Of a DNA stretch of 13,385 nucleotides, positions 1 through 6,542 are shown piece by piece. The stretch comes from Acidobacteriota bacterium (GTDB lineage: Bacteria > Acidobacteriota > Terriglobia > Terriglobales > Acidobacteriaceae). Where the stretch lies: contig QIAR01000006.1 in the NCBI GenBank assembly GCA_003225595.1, positions 1-13,385 on the forward strand. The letters are read 5' to 3'. A model generated the notes under the pieces. It searched no databases, was not told the origin of the DNA, and was given only the letters and a program-made list of their open reading frames with translations. The position numbers were made by a program, and so were the translations under genes. How positions within the stretch are numbered: the first letter of the stretch is position 1; the number at the start of each line of letters is the position of its first letter.

Positions 1-718
1 CAATTGGAAGCAATATCGGTTCCCCACCCGAAGTCTGAATCTGTGCAGCCAGCGAATAGCTGTTGGAATTGCGTATCTGCGTGGGTCCGGGCTGAACTGT
101 AGTGTCAACTAGCTCATCACCTGTCGCAAGCACTGCTACGCGCGGCCGCACATGGACCAGCAACTCTGACTTACCTACCGATGCCGCCACCGCAATCGCG
201 GCTTGGTCCAGGCGAGCACCCAGAGGAACCATTAGATCGCCGCGGCGCGCTTCCGCGCCGACCGGCACAATGTTTTCTCCGCCTCTAACTCCCTTCGTGA
301 TCTGGACTCGATCTCCTTGACGCGAGGTGTACTCGACCATCACGACTGCGTCCGCGCCGGAAGGAGCAGGTGCGCCGGTCATGATGGCCGCTGCTTGGCC
401 GGATCGAAGCTCTATCGGAATCTGTTCCCGTGCGACTCCTGCCTTAATCTCGGCAATAACGTCGAGTGTTGCCGGAAGCTGCTTTAAATCTGCCGCTCGT
501 ACCGCGTAACCATCGCGGGTGGCTCGGGGAAACGGCGGGAAGTCCCGATCTGCAGTTATCGGCTCCCCCAAAACCCGGCCGGGGGCGCGAAGTAGATCCA
601 CCTCTTCCAGGCGTTTCGATACCTCTGTGCGCGACCCGAGTAGCGCGGCATGGTCTTCCACAACGTCACGAGCTTCTTCAAAGCTAAGGATTTTCGGATT
701 TTCAGGTGCTGCGGCCAT
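1..718 (-). CDS. moeA: Molybdopterin molybdenumtransferase MoeA (partial, 3' end off window)
   Basis: MoeA inserts molybdate into adenylylated molybdopterin in the cytoplasm, the last step of molybdenum cofactor synthesis. The reading frame is open from an ATG at 718 to the left edge, giving 239 residues of a family that is usually about 400. Visible family motifs, in order, are FPPFPRATRDGYAV (residues 60-73), AAIMTGAPAPSGADAVV (110-126) with the conserved TGAP turn, a GxEARRGD segment near 154-161, and the start of the MoCF/MPT-binding domain with VAVLATGDEL (194-203) and IRNSNSYSL (215-223). The C-terminal beta-barrel domain would lie outside the window. The usual Asp before the SNS motif (YDSN) is Asn here (RNSN). 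It lies 115 bp downstream of pilT on the same strand and could be co-transcribed with it. No strong Shine-Dalgarno is seen. The start is chosen because the protein aligns from its first residues and no other ATG lies just upstream in frame. Confidence 0.93.
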   Translation of the reverse strand, partial: MAAAPENPKILSFEEARDVVEDHAALLGSRTEVSKRLEEVDLLRAPGRVLGEPITADRDFPPFPRATRDGYAVRAADLKQLPATLDVIAEIKAGVAREQIPIELRSGQAAAIMTGAPAPSGADAVVMVEYTSRQGDRVQITKGVRGGENIVPVGAEARRGDLMVPLGARLDQAAIAVAASVGKSELLVHVRPRVAVLATGDELVDTTVQPGPTQIRNSNSYSLAAQIQTSGGEPILLPI

Positions 719-747
719 GCAGCGATGATACGAGCAAGCAAAGAAAT

Positions 748-768
748 TTTCGATTGGCGATTTACGAT
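748..768. repeat. Three degenerate heptad units in moeA-pilT spacer
   Basis: Three consecutive 7-bp units, TTTCGAT, TGGCGAT and TTACGAT, share the pattern TNNCGAT. They lie between the pilT stop and the moeA start. They look like a small decayed tandem heptad array. Short A/T-CGAT heptads of this kind occur between genes in several environmental bacterial lineages (from memory). With only three imperfect units, chance is possible. Confidence 0.3.
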
Positions 769-833
769 GTCCCACGGCCGCGAGACACGATCTTTAACTC
801 GCGATTAGATTCGGCAATGAGCTTGGGAAATCG

Positions 834-1988
834 TCAATTGCTTGCGAGTTCCTGCCCCAGAGCCGTTGGGTTGCTGGCATATAGCAAGGCGGTTTCCAGG
901 TCCACCACACCGGCGTGTACTAATTTTGCGATTTCATTGTCGAAGTGCTGCATGCCCTCGGACTGCCCCGCTCTCATGACATCCAGGAGTGTCTTTCCCG
1001 GTTGCTCGCCACATTCGACGCATTCGCGGCTGCGCGCGTTGGATTTGAGGATCTCCACTGCCGGCACACGCCCGCTGCCGTCTGCCTTGGGGATCAGTCG
1101 CTGGGAAATAATGTAGCGGAATGTCTTCGCCAGCCGCTCGCGCACCGACTGCTGTTCCGCCGCTGAGAAGGAGCCCACAATCCGGTCCACAGTTTTCGAA
1201 GCGTCAACCGTATTTAGGGTAGAAAGAACCAGGTGCCCTGTCTCGGCAGCTTCCAGCACGATCTCCATGATCTCGCGATCGGGCATTTCGCCGACCAGGA
1301 TCACCTTGGGAGCTTGGCGCAGAGCTGCCCGCAGCGCCAGCGCAAAATTAGGTGTATCGCTGTGCAGCTCTCGCTGGTGAATCGTGGATTTCTTATGGTT
1401 GTGCAGGAACTCGATCGGATCCTCCACGGTGATGATGTGATAGCAATGCTCACTGTTGATGTGGTCCAACAGCACCGCGAGTGTCGAGGACTTCCCGCTG
1501 GCGGTCGGTCCGGTCACCAGCACGATGCCATTCCGAACATTACCCACATCCGCTATTTGTGGAGGTAAATGCAGCGAAGCACAATCCGGAATCGTGGTGG
1601 GAATTACCCGCATGACCACAGCGCAACTGCCACGCTGGATAAACACGTTCACCCGAAAGCGCGCGAGCCCCGGCAGGCCGTAGGAAATATCGCACGATCC
1701 CTGTTCGCGAAGACTGGCGATCGCCTGCTTGTTATTGCCGATAAGTTGGGCAGCGATTCGGCGTGTGTCGTCTGCCGTGAGCGAATGCAGCCCGGAGACT
1801 TGCACCGCCAAGAGTTGTCCGTGGACTTCCACTTGCGGTGGGCGGCCTGGCGAAAAGATCAGATCGCTTACTTGCTTGGAAGCGCGCAGCATTGCTCGTA
1901 GCAAAGCGTTCGTATCCGCTGTGCCAGAGCCAGATATACCCTCGAGATCGACCGCAATCGGAGCATTGCCCGGTGCTGCCATCTTCAT
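834..1988 (-). CDS. pilT: PilT-family type IV pilus retraction ATPase
   Basis: Hexameric GspE/PilT-family ATPase at the cytoplasmic base of the type IV pilus. PilT powers pilin depolymerisation, and so pilus retraction and twitching. The protein has 384 residues, slightly longer than a typical PilT (about 345-370), mostly from a 25-residue N-terminal tail. It has a PAS-like N-terminal domain (about 27-130), a Walker A GPTASGKSS (160-168, K166), an Asp box IITVEDPIEFLH (185-196) and the Walker B region KVILVGEMPD (228-237). The His box GHLVLSTLNT (251-260) has Asn259 where PilT proteins carry His (TLHT). The segment after GEM reads PD instead of the usual RD. Walker A and the catalytic-type Glu are intact, so ATP binding is expected. 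Start: two ATGs (1988 and 1982) follow a GAGGA, and the second has the better spacing (about 8 nt). pilB and the pilin genes are not in the window. Confidence 0.92.
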   Translation of the reverse strand: MKMAAPGNAPIAVDLEGISGSGTADTNALLRAMLRASKQVSDLIFSPGRPPQVEVHGQLLAVQVSGLHSLTADDTRRIAAQLIGNNKQAIASLREQGSCDISYGLPGLARFRVNVFIQRGSCAVVMRVIPTTIPDCASLHLPPQIADVGNVRNGIVLVTGPTASGKSSTLAVLLDHINSEHCYHIITVEDPIEFLHNHKKSTIHQRELHSDTPNFALALRAALRQAPKVILVGEMPDREIMEIVLEAAETGHLVLSTLNTVDASKTVDRIVGSFSAAEQQSVRERLAKTFRYIISQRLIPKADGSGRVPAVEILKSNARSRECVECGEQPGKTLLDVMRAGQSEGMQHFDNEIAKLVHAGVVDLETALLYASNPTALGQELASN

Positions 1989-2223
1989 TTCCTCGAAGGA
2001 GCGGAGTGAACTCAGGGGAGGGAACGGCCGGATTCTTACTGTAGCGCGAGCGGGTAGTTTGACGAAGGACTGTAAGTACGTACACCTTGGTAATGGGGGA
2101 GGATTCGATTAGTAGCGCAGCCGTCTGGGCAGTTGTTCCCTCAGCAAACTCGAGGCAGGCTCTCCAGGCGTCTTGCTCGCCGCCTGTACGTGTAGACCGT
2201 GTCGCTGGCCTTTGTGGTGGGTT

Positions 2224-3222
2224 TCAGGTTTCGTCCCAGAATCTCTCACTCAAATATTTGTCTCCCGAGTCGCAGAGCACGGTGACGATCACGGCTTGTT
2301 CCCCCTCGCTTAGCTGCGCTGCCACTCTCAAAGATCCCACTACTGCAGCGGCAGCCGAGATTCCCACCAGCAGGCCTTCCTCGCGCGCCAGACGCTTGGC
2401 CATAGAGTGGGCGTCTTCTGTCGAGATGAAGAGATTGTCATCCGCGAGCTGGGGATCGTAGATCCCCGGAACGATGGCGCTCGCCATGTGCTTGGCGCCC
2501 TCGATGCCATGGAACGCGGAGTCGGGCTGCAACGAGATGCAACGAATGTTGGGATTCAGTTCTTTCAGGCGGCGCGTTGTGCCCACGAACGTCCCGCTCG
2601 TGCCCAGCATGGAAACAAAGTGGGACACACGACCCTCGGTCTGTTCCCAGATCTCGTTGGCGGTCCCATGGTAATGCGCACGCCAGTTGGCATTGTTGGA
2701 ATATTGATCCGCATAAAAATATTTTTCGGGTTCGGCGGCAATGAGTTCCCGCGCTTTTCGTATGGCGCCATCGGAGCCTTCGCCCGGATCGGTATAGATA
2801 ATATTCGCACTGTAGGCTCGCAAAATGCGTTTGCGCTCAAGGGAAACGTTGGTGGGCATGCACAACGTGACCGGAAACCCTTGCGCAGCGCCGATCATAG
2901 CGTAGGCAATCCCGGTATTGCCGCTGGTCGAATCAAGCAGAATTGTTCCACGGACGAATTTTCCGTCAGCATGCGCGTCTGCCACGATGTTTGCCGCAGC
3001 GCGGTCCTTCACCGATCCTCCCGGATTGAACCACTCTGCTTTCCCGAGAAGCTCGATGCCAGGCATATCCTCCGTCACACGCTCGAGGCGGAGTAGTGGC
3101 GTATTTCCGATACGATCCAGAAGATTTTGGCCAAGGCCGCTGGGCGTGGTATCGCTGCGCGCGCGGTTCGCATGTTTTGATGGCACCGTAACTTGAGCTA
3201 TTTTGGATCGCGCCTGCGCCAT
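2224..3222 (-). CDS. cysM: Cysteine synthase family protein (CysM/CysK type, PLP-dependent)
   Basis: Fold-type II PLP enzyme that makes L-cysteine by beta-replacement of an activated serine (O-acetylserine or a related donor) with sulfide or another sulfur source. The 332 residues contain the PLP-lysine motif NPGGSVKDRAA (66-76, Schiff-base K72), the substrate loop STSGNTG (98-104), the phosphate-binding GTSGT (207-211) and the C-terminal CDSGDKYLS (317-325). Segments such as YFYADQYSNNANWRAHY and SAIVPGIYDP look more like CysM or CBS-like enzymes than classical CysK, so the symbol is tentative. The family's GISSGAA motif reads GISAAAA (287-293). An extra stretch of about 30 polar residues precedes the conserved LLDRIGNTPLL, and part of it may not be translated. 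It is divergent from the unknown gene at 3393 and 235 bp upstream of pilT. The sulfur or serine donor cannot be told from sequence alone. Confidence 0.9.
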   Translation of the reverse strand: MAQARSKIAQVTVPSKHANRARSDTTPSGLGQNLLDRIGNTPLLRLERVTEDMPGIELLGKAEWFNPGGSVKDRAAANIVADAHADGKFVRGTILLDSTSGNTGIAYAMIGAAQGFPVTLCMPTNVSLERKRILRAYSANIIYTDPGEGSDGAIRKARELIAAEPEKYFYADQYSNNANWRAHYHGTANEIWEQTEGRVSHFVSMLGTSGTFVGTTRRLKELNPNIRCISLQPDSAFHGIEGAKHMASAIVPGIYDPQLADDNLFISTEDAHSMAKRLAREEGLLVGISAAAAVVGSLRVAAQLSEGEQAVIVTVLCDSGDKYLSERFWDET

Positions 3223-3282
3223 AGATAAACAACTGCCTGTGACTAACGTAATGTGCCTGGATTCAAAAAAAGGCGTATTTAG

Positions 3283-3375
3283 TACGTGAACTTAGATGAT
3301 AAAAGAAGTTCTGTGGATCCAACCAGGTTTTAAACGACGTACCTCTTTATCAGTAGCTGCATCTAAGTTGACGTA
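3283..3375. repeat. 16-bp inverted repeat in divergent intergenic region
   Basis: The left arm (3283-3298, TACGTGAACTTAGATG) and right arm (3360-3375, CATCTAAGTTGACGTA) are reverse complements at 15 of 16 positions, with a 61-bp spacer. The right arm ends 17 nt before the ATG at 3393, so it overlaps the expected 5' leader and ribosome-binding region. It could be a paired operator, a long-range RNA stem that hides the start, or the terminal repeats of a tiny decayed element. The sequence does not decide between these. Confidence 0.5.
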
Positions 3376-3392
3376 ATAGAGAAGCAGGGTAA

Positions 3393-3872
3393 ATGGCCGC
3401 CAAAGTAGAAGAACGCACTTACGAGGACGCGCTGAATTGGCTCCGCGATCACGGCTTTGACCTGATCGAAGCGCCCGGTACGCAGAACCGCGTATTTATA
3501 AAAAAATACAATTGTTCGGCTGCCATCCAGAAGAATGGCGATGATGGCGTGAAGATTTTCGCTTATCCCGGATACCTGATCGGCAGCGAAATCTCCAAGC
3601 TGGTGAACAAGGGATACCAACAATTCCTAAAGACCGCAAAGACTGAGGTGCCAGCTACTGCTGATCACCTCAAAGCTCTGCATCAATTCACGGAAGAGAT
3701 GAAGGAAGCTCTTGGGCTTCCCAGCCTGTACAACGAATCGTTGGGAACGGTGAGCGAGTCATATCAATACGACCGCATCGAAGACCGCGACAAACCACAG
3801 CCCAGCCGGCCGAAGCGTCCGTGGCAAGTGGGCGAGAAGCCGATAGCCACCACAAAGAAAAGCCAGACTTAA
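3393..3872 (+). CDS. Conserved-looking protein of unknown function, 159 aa
   Basis: I do not recognise a named family. The 159-residue product is soluble and highly charged, with no signal peptide or membrane segment. Residues 1-85 look like a compact alpha/beta domain: an amphipathic start (YEDALNWLRDHGFDLIE), a beta-rich core (NRVFIKKYNCSAAIQK, then VKIFAYPGYLIG) and a helix (SEISKLVNKGYQQFLKT). A helix follows at about 88-107, then LYNESLGTVSESYQYDRIEDRD (written here in two parts: LYNESLGTVSES 112-123, YQYDRIEDRD 124-133). The last 25 residues are Pro/Lys/Arg-rich and probably disordered. Codon usage resembles the neighbours, and the frame is long and uninterrupted, which supports a real gene. 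The start ATG has only a weak AGGG upstream and sits 17 nt behind the right arm of an inverted repeat. The next gene is 242 bp downstream. Confidence 0.75.
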   Translation: MAAKVEERTYEDALNWLRDHGFDLIEAPGTQNRVFIKKYNCSAAIQKNGDDGVKIFAYPGYLIGSEISKLVNKGYQQFLKTAKTEVPATADHLKALHQFTEEMKEALGLPSLYNESLGTVSESYQYDRIEDRDKPQPSRPKRPWQVGEKPIATTKKSQT

Positions 3873-3956
3873 GTTCAGATAGTTTCCCGACCCCGGCCGT
3901 CCGTCGCGAAGCGAAGCACCTTTGAATTCCTTCCTTTGCCCAAGTCCTGCATCCAG

Positions 3957-3980
3957 TGCGCATTCACAAGCGAATGCGCA
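3957..3980 (+). terminator. Perfect 9-bp hairpin downstream of the unknown gene
   Basis: TGCGCATTC (3957-3965), a 6-nt loop and GAATGCGCA (3972-3980) form a perfect GC-rich stem 84 nt after the stop at 3872. No T-run follows, so it is not a classical intrinsic terminator. It could still end or process the transcript. The rest of 3873-4114 holds no gene or RNA gene that I can recognise. Confidence 0.35.
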
Positions 3981-4114
3981 TACTCCGCTGCCATTGAGCG
4001 AGTGGTCGAATGGCGGGCCTTTGGCGTGCAAATGCCCGGAATCGAAGACCCGTGACCACGCAGCAGCCCTCGTTCCTTGCATCTGCGCTTTCGAGTGCGG
4101 TAACGTGAAATTCT

Positions 4115-4783
4115 GTGGAACATCCCTGCCATCGATGCGGCGCCACGGTTGAGGACGGTGTCCCCTTTTGCCGGCAATGCAGCGCTCCCCAGATTCGTGT
4201 AGCCGGATTCGAGCCGGCTCGCTCTTCATCGCCTTCCGAACTCTCCGAAGCCTCATCCCTGCCACAGCCTGATGTCCCCGGATCAGCTAATCAGGCAGCG
4301 AGAATTGAGTGGTCGCAGGCGCTGCCCGCTGCGGCCCTGGCTGGGACGGTAGCCGCGTTCGTGATGGCTATCCCCGGAGGTGGTTTCGGCCTGGGCATGG
4401 TCTCGGCGGGGGCATTTGCGGTGCTGATTTATTACCGCCGCAGCCCGCATGGCATCCTCACCGCCGGGGCAGGTGCGCGGCTGGGAGCGGTCACCGGCTT
4501 TATCGCGTCTTGCGTCCTTGGCATCCTGCTGTCGCTTGAAATGGCATTCCTTCGCTCCGGGAATCAGCTGCGTGTAGCGCTTCTGCAATCGGTTGAGCAA
4601 GCGGCCGCTCGTGCCGGCTCCGATCCACAAGCGCAACAAGTTGTGCAATTTCTCAAGTCTCCCGAAGGATTAACCCTGCTGCTCGGGCTGGGAGTCTTGG
4701 TTATGTTGCTGCTGTTTCTCCTCTGCTCGATGATCGGGGGCGCAATCAGCGCAGCCCTGCTGGGTAAGCGAGAGCGGCGATAA
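4115..4783 (+). CDS. Zinc-ribbon integral membrane protein, unknown function
   Basis: The product has 222 residues. It opens with a zinc-ribbon knuckle pair, CHRC (Cys5, Cys8) and CRQC (Cys19, Cys22), the CxxC-x10-CxxC layout of the zinc_ribbon/DUF-type N-terminal domains that precede membrane regions. A low-complexity Ser/Pro linker follows (33-62). Hydrophobic segments at about 69-86, 90-106, 119-145 and 185-216 predict four membrane helices, with a Gln/Ala-rich soluble loop between the last two (147-182). The GTG start at 4115 is firm: an in-frame TGA lies only 9 nt upstream, and the ribbon cysteines begin at residue 5. Proteins of this architecture are common next to unrelated housekeeping genes in Acidobacteria-like genomes, and I know no defined role. 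The gene stops 116 bp before pyrR on the same strand, so read-through into the pyrimidine operon is possible. Confidence 0.82.
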   Translation: MEHPCHRCGATVEDGVPFCRQCSAPQIRVAGFEPARSSSPSELSEASSLPQPDVPGSANQAARIEWSQALPAAALAGTVAAFVMAIPGGGFGLGMVSAGAFAVLIYYRRSPHGILTAGAGARLGAVTGFIASCVLGILLSLEMAFLRSGNQLRVALLQSVEQAAARAGSDPQAQQVVQFLKSPEGLTLLLGLGVLVMLLLFLLCSMIGGAISAALLGKRERR

Positions 4784-4860
4784 GTCCAGCCCACGGCTAA
4801 TAGCGGCTCGATATCCGCTTACTTTGTATTGCGCCTCACAACTCCGACTTACCTGCCTTC

Positions 4861-4890
4861 TTGCTCGCCGGTGCTCCGCACGCGTATGAT
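4861..4890 (+). promoter_or_regulatory. Candidate sigma70-type promoter ahead of pyrR
   Basis: TTGCTC (4861-4866) and TATGAT (4885-4890) are separated by 18 bp and resemble -35 and -10 boxes. Transcription would start near 4897, almost on the ATG at 4900, which implies a leaderless or near-leaderless pyrR message. No Shine-Dalgarno precedes that ATG, which is consistent with this but is not proof. Confidence 0.3.
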
Positions 4891-4899
4891 GCACCGTTC

Positions 4900-5475
4900 A
4901 TGGCATCGAAACCCCCTCCGCGCCAGGCAAACATCCGCGAAAAGGCGCAACTGATGTCGGCTTCGGAAATCGAGCGTACCCTGGTACGTCTGGCCCACGA
5001 AATCATCGAAAGAAATGATGGAGTGGTGAACCTGGCGCTGGTCGGTATACGGCGACGCGGGGTACCGCTCGCTCAGCGCCTGGCCCACATGATCGAACGA
5101 ATCGAGAAAACACCCGTACCCGTAGGCATGCTCGATATCACGCTTTACCGTGATGATCTCTCCACACTCGGCCCGAAGCCGGTCGTGCAGAAAACAGAAA
5201 TCAATTTCCCAGTCACGGGCAAGAACGTCGTTCTGGTGGATGACGTTCTTTACACCGGGCGTACCACGCGGGCCGCAATGGATGCTCTGTTCCGCGAAGG
5301 ACGCCCCAGCAAAGTGCAGCTCTGCGCGCTTATCGACCGTGGACACCGTGAGTTACCCATCGAGGCCAGCTTCGTCGGACGCAAGGTGCAAACCACCGGC
5401 AATGAGATCATCGAAGTCAAGCTCCGCGAACTGGACAATGCGGAAAAGGTCCTGTTGATGGAGAGGCAAGCATGA
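4900..5475 (+). CDS. pyrR: Bifunctional pyr operon regulator / uracil phosphoribosyltransferase PyrR
   Basis: In Gram-positive bacteria PyrR binds pyr mRNA leaders in response to UMP/UTP and attenuates transcription. It also has uracil phosphoribosyltransferase activity. The 191-residue product fits the family (about 180). The PRPP loop VVLVDDVLYTGRTTRAA (110-126) is intact. Other PyrR signatures are LAHEIIERN (31-39), ALVGIRRRGVPLAQRL (46-61), DITLYRDDLS (79-88) and LIDRGHRELPIEASFVGRK (144-162). The ATG at 4900 is chosen because a longer TTG-started version (4861) adds residues unlike PyrR and would overlap the likely promoter. An internal Met at residue 19 is also possible. The stop overlaps the ATG of a 22-codon ORF (ATGA), and pyrB follows, so this is the head of a pyr operon. 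No clear PyrR-binding stem-loop plus terminator is visible in the 116-nt upstream gap, so RNA-based control here is unproven. Confidence 0.93.
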   Translation: MASKPPPRQANIREKAQLMSASEIERTLVRLAHEIIERNDGVVNLALVGIRRRGVPLAQRLAHMIERIEKTPVPVGMLDITLYRDDLSTLGPKPVVQKTEINFPVTGKNVVLVDDVLYTGRTTRAAMDALFREGRPSKVQLCALIDRGHRELPIEASFVGRKVQTTGNEIIEVKLRELDNAEKVLLMERQA

Positions 5476-5540
5476 GCGGATCTTTGGGGCAGCCGTTTGC
5501 TGGCACGTTGTCCACGGCACGCTGCCGGGACGGGAAATGA
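5472..5540 (+). CDS. 22-codon ORF bridging pyrR and pyrB by double ATGA overlap
   Basis: The ATG at 5472 overlaps the pyrR stop as ATGA, and the TGA at 5538 overlaps the pyrB start ATG (5537) as ATGA. The frame is continuous for 22 residues, beginning MSGSLGQPFAGT and ending RCRDGK. Such geometry would let ribosomes terminating on pyrR restart on this ORF and then on pyrB, which is translational coupling or a leader-like peptide. It has no recognisable domain. Chance is a real alternative because ATGA overlaps are frequent. Confidence 0.3.
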   Translation: MSGSLGQPFAGTLSTARCRDGK

Positions 5541-6451
5541 TCAGGGCCGCGCGCGGTTCGCTGCTCAGTATCGAACATCTGCAAGCGCCAGAAATTCTCG
5601 CTCTGTTGAAACTCGCCCGGCGCATGAACCCGCTTAAACCTCGTCCACTATTGCGCGGCAAGCGCGTGGTGCTCCTCTTCTACGAACCCTCTACCCGCAC
5701 CCGGGCTTCTTTCGAAATAGCGGCCAAGTCGTTGGGCGCAATCACCACGCTTGTGCAGTCCAGCGGCTCCAGTATCGAAAAAGGCGAATCTCTGCTGGAC
5801 ACTGGCTACACGCTGCGCGCCATCGGAGCGGATGCGATCGTGGTCCGACACCCGTTGGCGGGTGCTCCGCACCTTTTGGCAGCGCATCTCGACATCCCAG
5901 TTATCAATGCCGGGGATGGTATGCACGAGCATCCCTCGCAGGCTCTGCTGGATGCCTGTACCATTTTGCGGCATAAGAAGACATTGAAGGGCTTGCAGGT
6001 GGCGATCATCGGGGACATTTATCACAGCCGGGTGGCGCGAAGCGCCGTCCACCTGCTGAGCAAGTTTGGCGTGAAAATCATCCTGTGTGGGCCGCCAGAG
6101 CTCTTGCCCGATGTCGCGAGCACGCTCGCGAGCGGTGTTCGTCTAACCCGCCATCTGGAAGAAGCGGTGCGCGGCACCGACGTAATCATGTTGCTTCGGG
6201 TGCAGAAAGAGCGCCTTGCCGGCTTGAAGATTCGTATTCGGGACTACATTGCGAGATACCAGATGACGCTGGCACGGCTGAAATTGGCCAAGCGCGATGC
6301 TATTGTCATGCACCCCGGCCCCATCATCCGCGGTTTGGAATTGACGGGTGAAGTCGCCGATTGTCCCCAGTCAAAGATTGTGGACGAAGTCCGCAATGGT
6401 GTGCCCACACGGATGGCAATTCTGGCGCGCGCATTAGGAAAGGCGAGGTAG
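5537..6451 (+). CDS. pyrB: Aspartate carbamoyltransferase catalytic subunit PyrB
   Basis: Condenses carbamoyl phosphate with L-aspartate to N-carbamoyl-aspartate, the first committed step of de novo pyrimidine synthesis in the cytoplasm. The 304 residues are typical of the catalytic chain. Key motifs are the carbamoyl-phosphate loop STRTRASFE (52-60), SSIEKGESLLDT (78-89) with the mobile-loop Lys, RHP (104-106), HPSQALLD (132-139), the Asp-domain motif LLRVQKER (219-226) and HPGPIIRGLEL (259-269). No pyrI regulatory subunit follows. The gene sits between pyrR and pyrC, as in PyrR-regulated operons and in operons where PyrB and PyrC form a joint complex. The ATG at 5537 is the only conventional start in frame after pyrR. 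Upstream codons are open but contain no ATG, GTG or TTG. The ribosome site (GGGACGGGA) is weak, which fits coupling from the upstream mini-ORF. Confidence 0.96.
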   Translation: MIRAARGSLLSIEHLQAPEILALLKLARRMNPLKPRPLLRGKRVVLLFYEPSTRTRASFEIAAKSLGAITTLVQSSGSSIEKGESLLDTGYTLRAIGADAIVVRHPLAGAPHLLAAHLDIPVINAGDGMHEHPSQALLDACTILRHKKTLKGLQVAIIGDIYHSRVARSAVHLLSKFGVKIILCGPPELLPDVASTLASGVRLTRHLEEAVRGTDVIMLLRVQKERLAGLKIRIRDYIARYQMTLARLKLAKRDAIVMHPGPIIRGLELTGEVADCPQSKIVDEVRNGVPTRMAILARALGKAR

Positions 6452-6484
6452 GCCACAGTTAACGCGGATCACGGATTTGGGAAG

Positions 6485-6504
6485 GGCACGGCTTCAGTCG
6501 TGCC
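6485..6504. repeat. REP-like palindromic hairpin between pyrB and pyrC
   Basis: GGCACGGC-TTCA-GTCGTGCC forms an 8-bp stem (one G-U pair) capped by a UUCA tetraloop. It resembles the short palindromes of the type GGCACGGCTTCAGCCGTGCC that I recall between genes in Acidobacteria genomes. Being inside the pyr message, it could modulate mRNA stability or relative expression of pyrC. A TTG-started frame reading through it gives residues unlike any dihydroorotase, which argues for the later pyrC start. Confidence 0.5.
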
Positions 6505-6542
6505 ACATGGGAAGACTGAGGGCCTTACAAGATTTGAGAACG

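Noticed and set aside
3966..4060. Possible tRNA or structured RNA around the GTGGTCGAATGG segment
   Set aside because: No cloverleaf with a matching acceptor stem, T-loop or anticodon arm could be built.
4783..4798. AGTCCAG...GGCT resembling part of the PyrR mRNA-binding loop
   Set aside because: The spacing and the central GAGG do not fit the consensus, no antiterminator/terminator pair follows, and it overlaps the stop of the preceding gene.
6477..6542. Extended pyrC N-terminus from TTG 6477 or ATG 6507
   Set aside because: The added residues are translated palindrome and spacer sequence unlike dihydroorotases. The family start fits ATG 6543.
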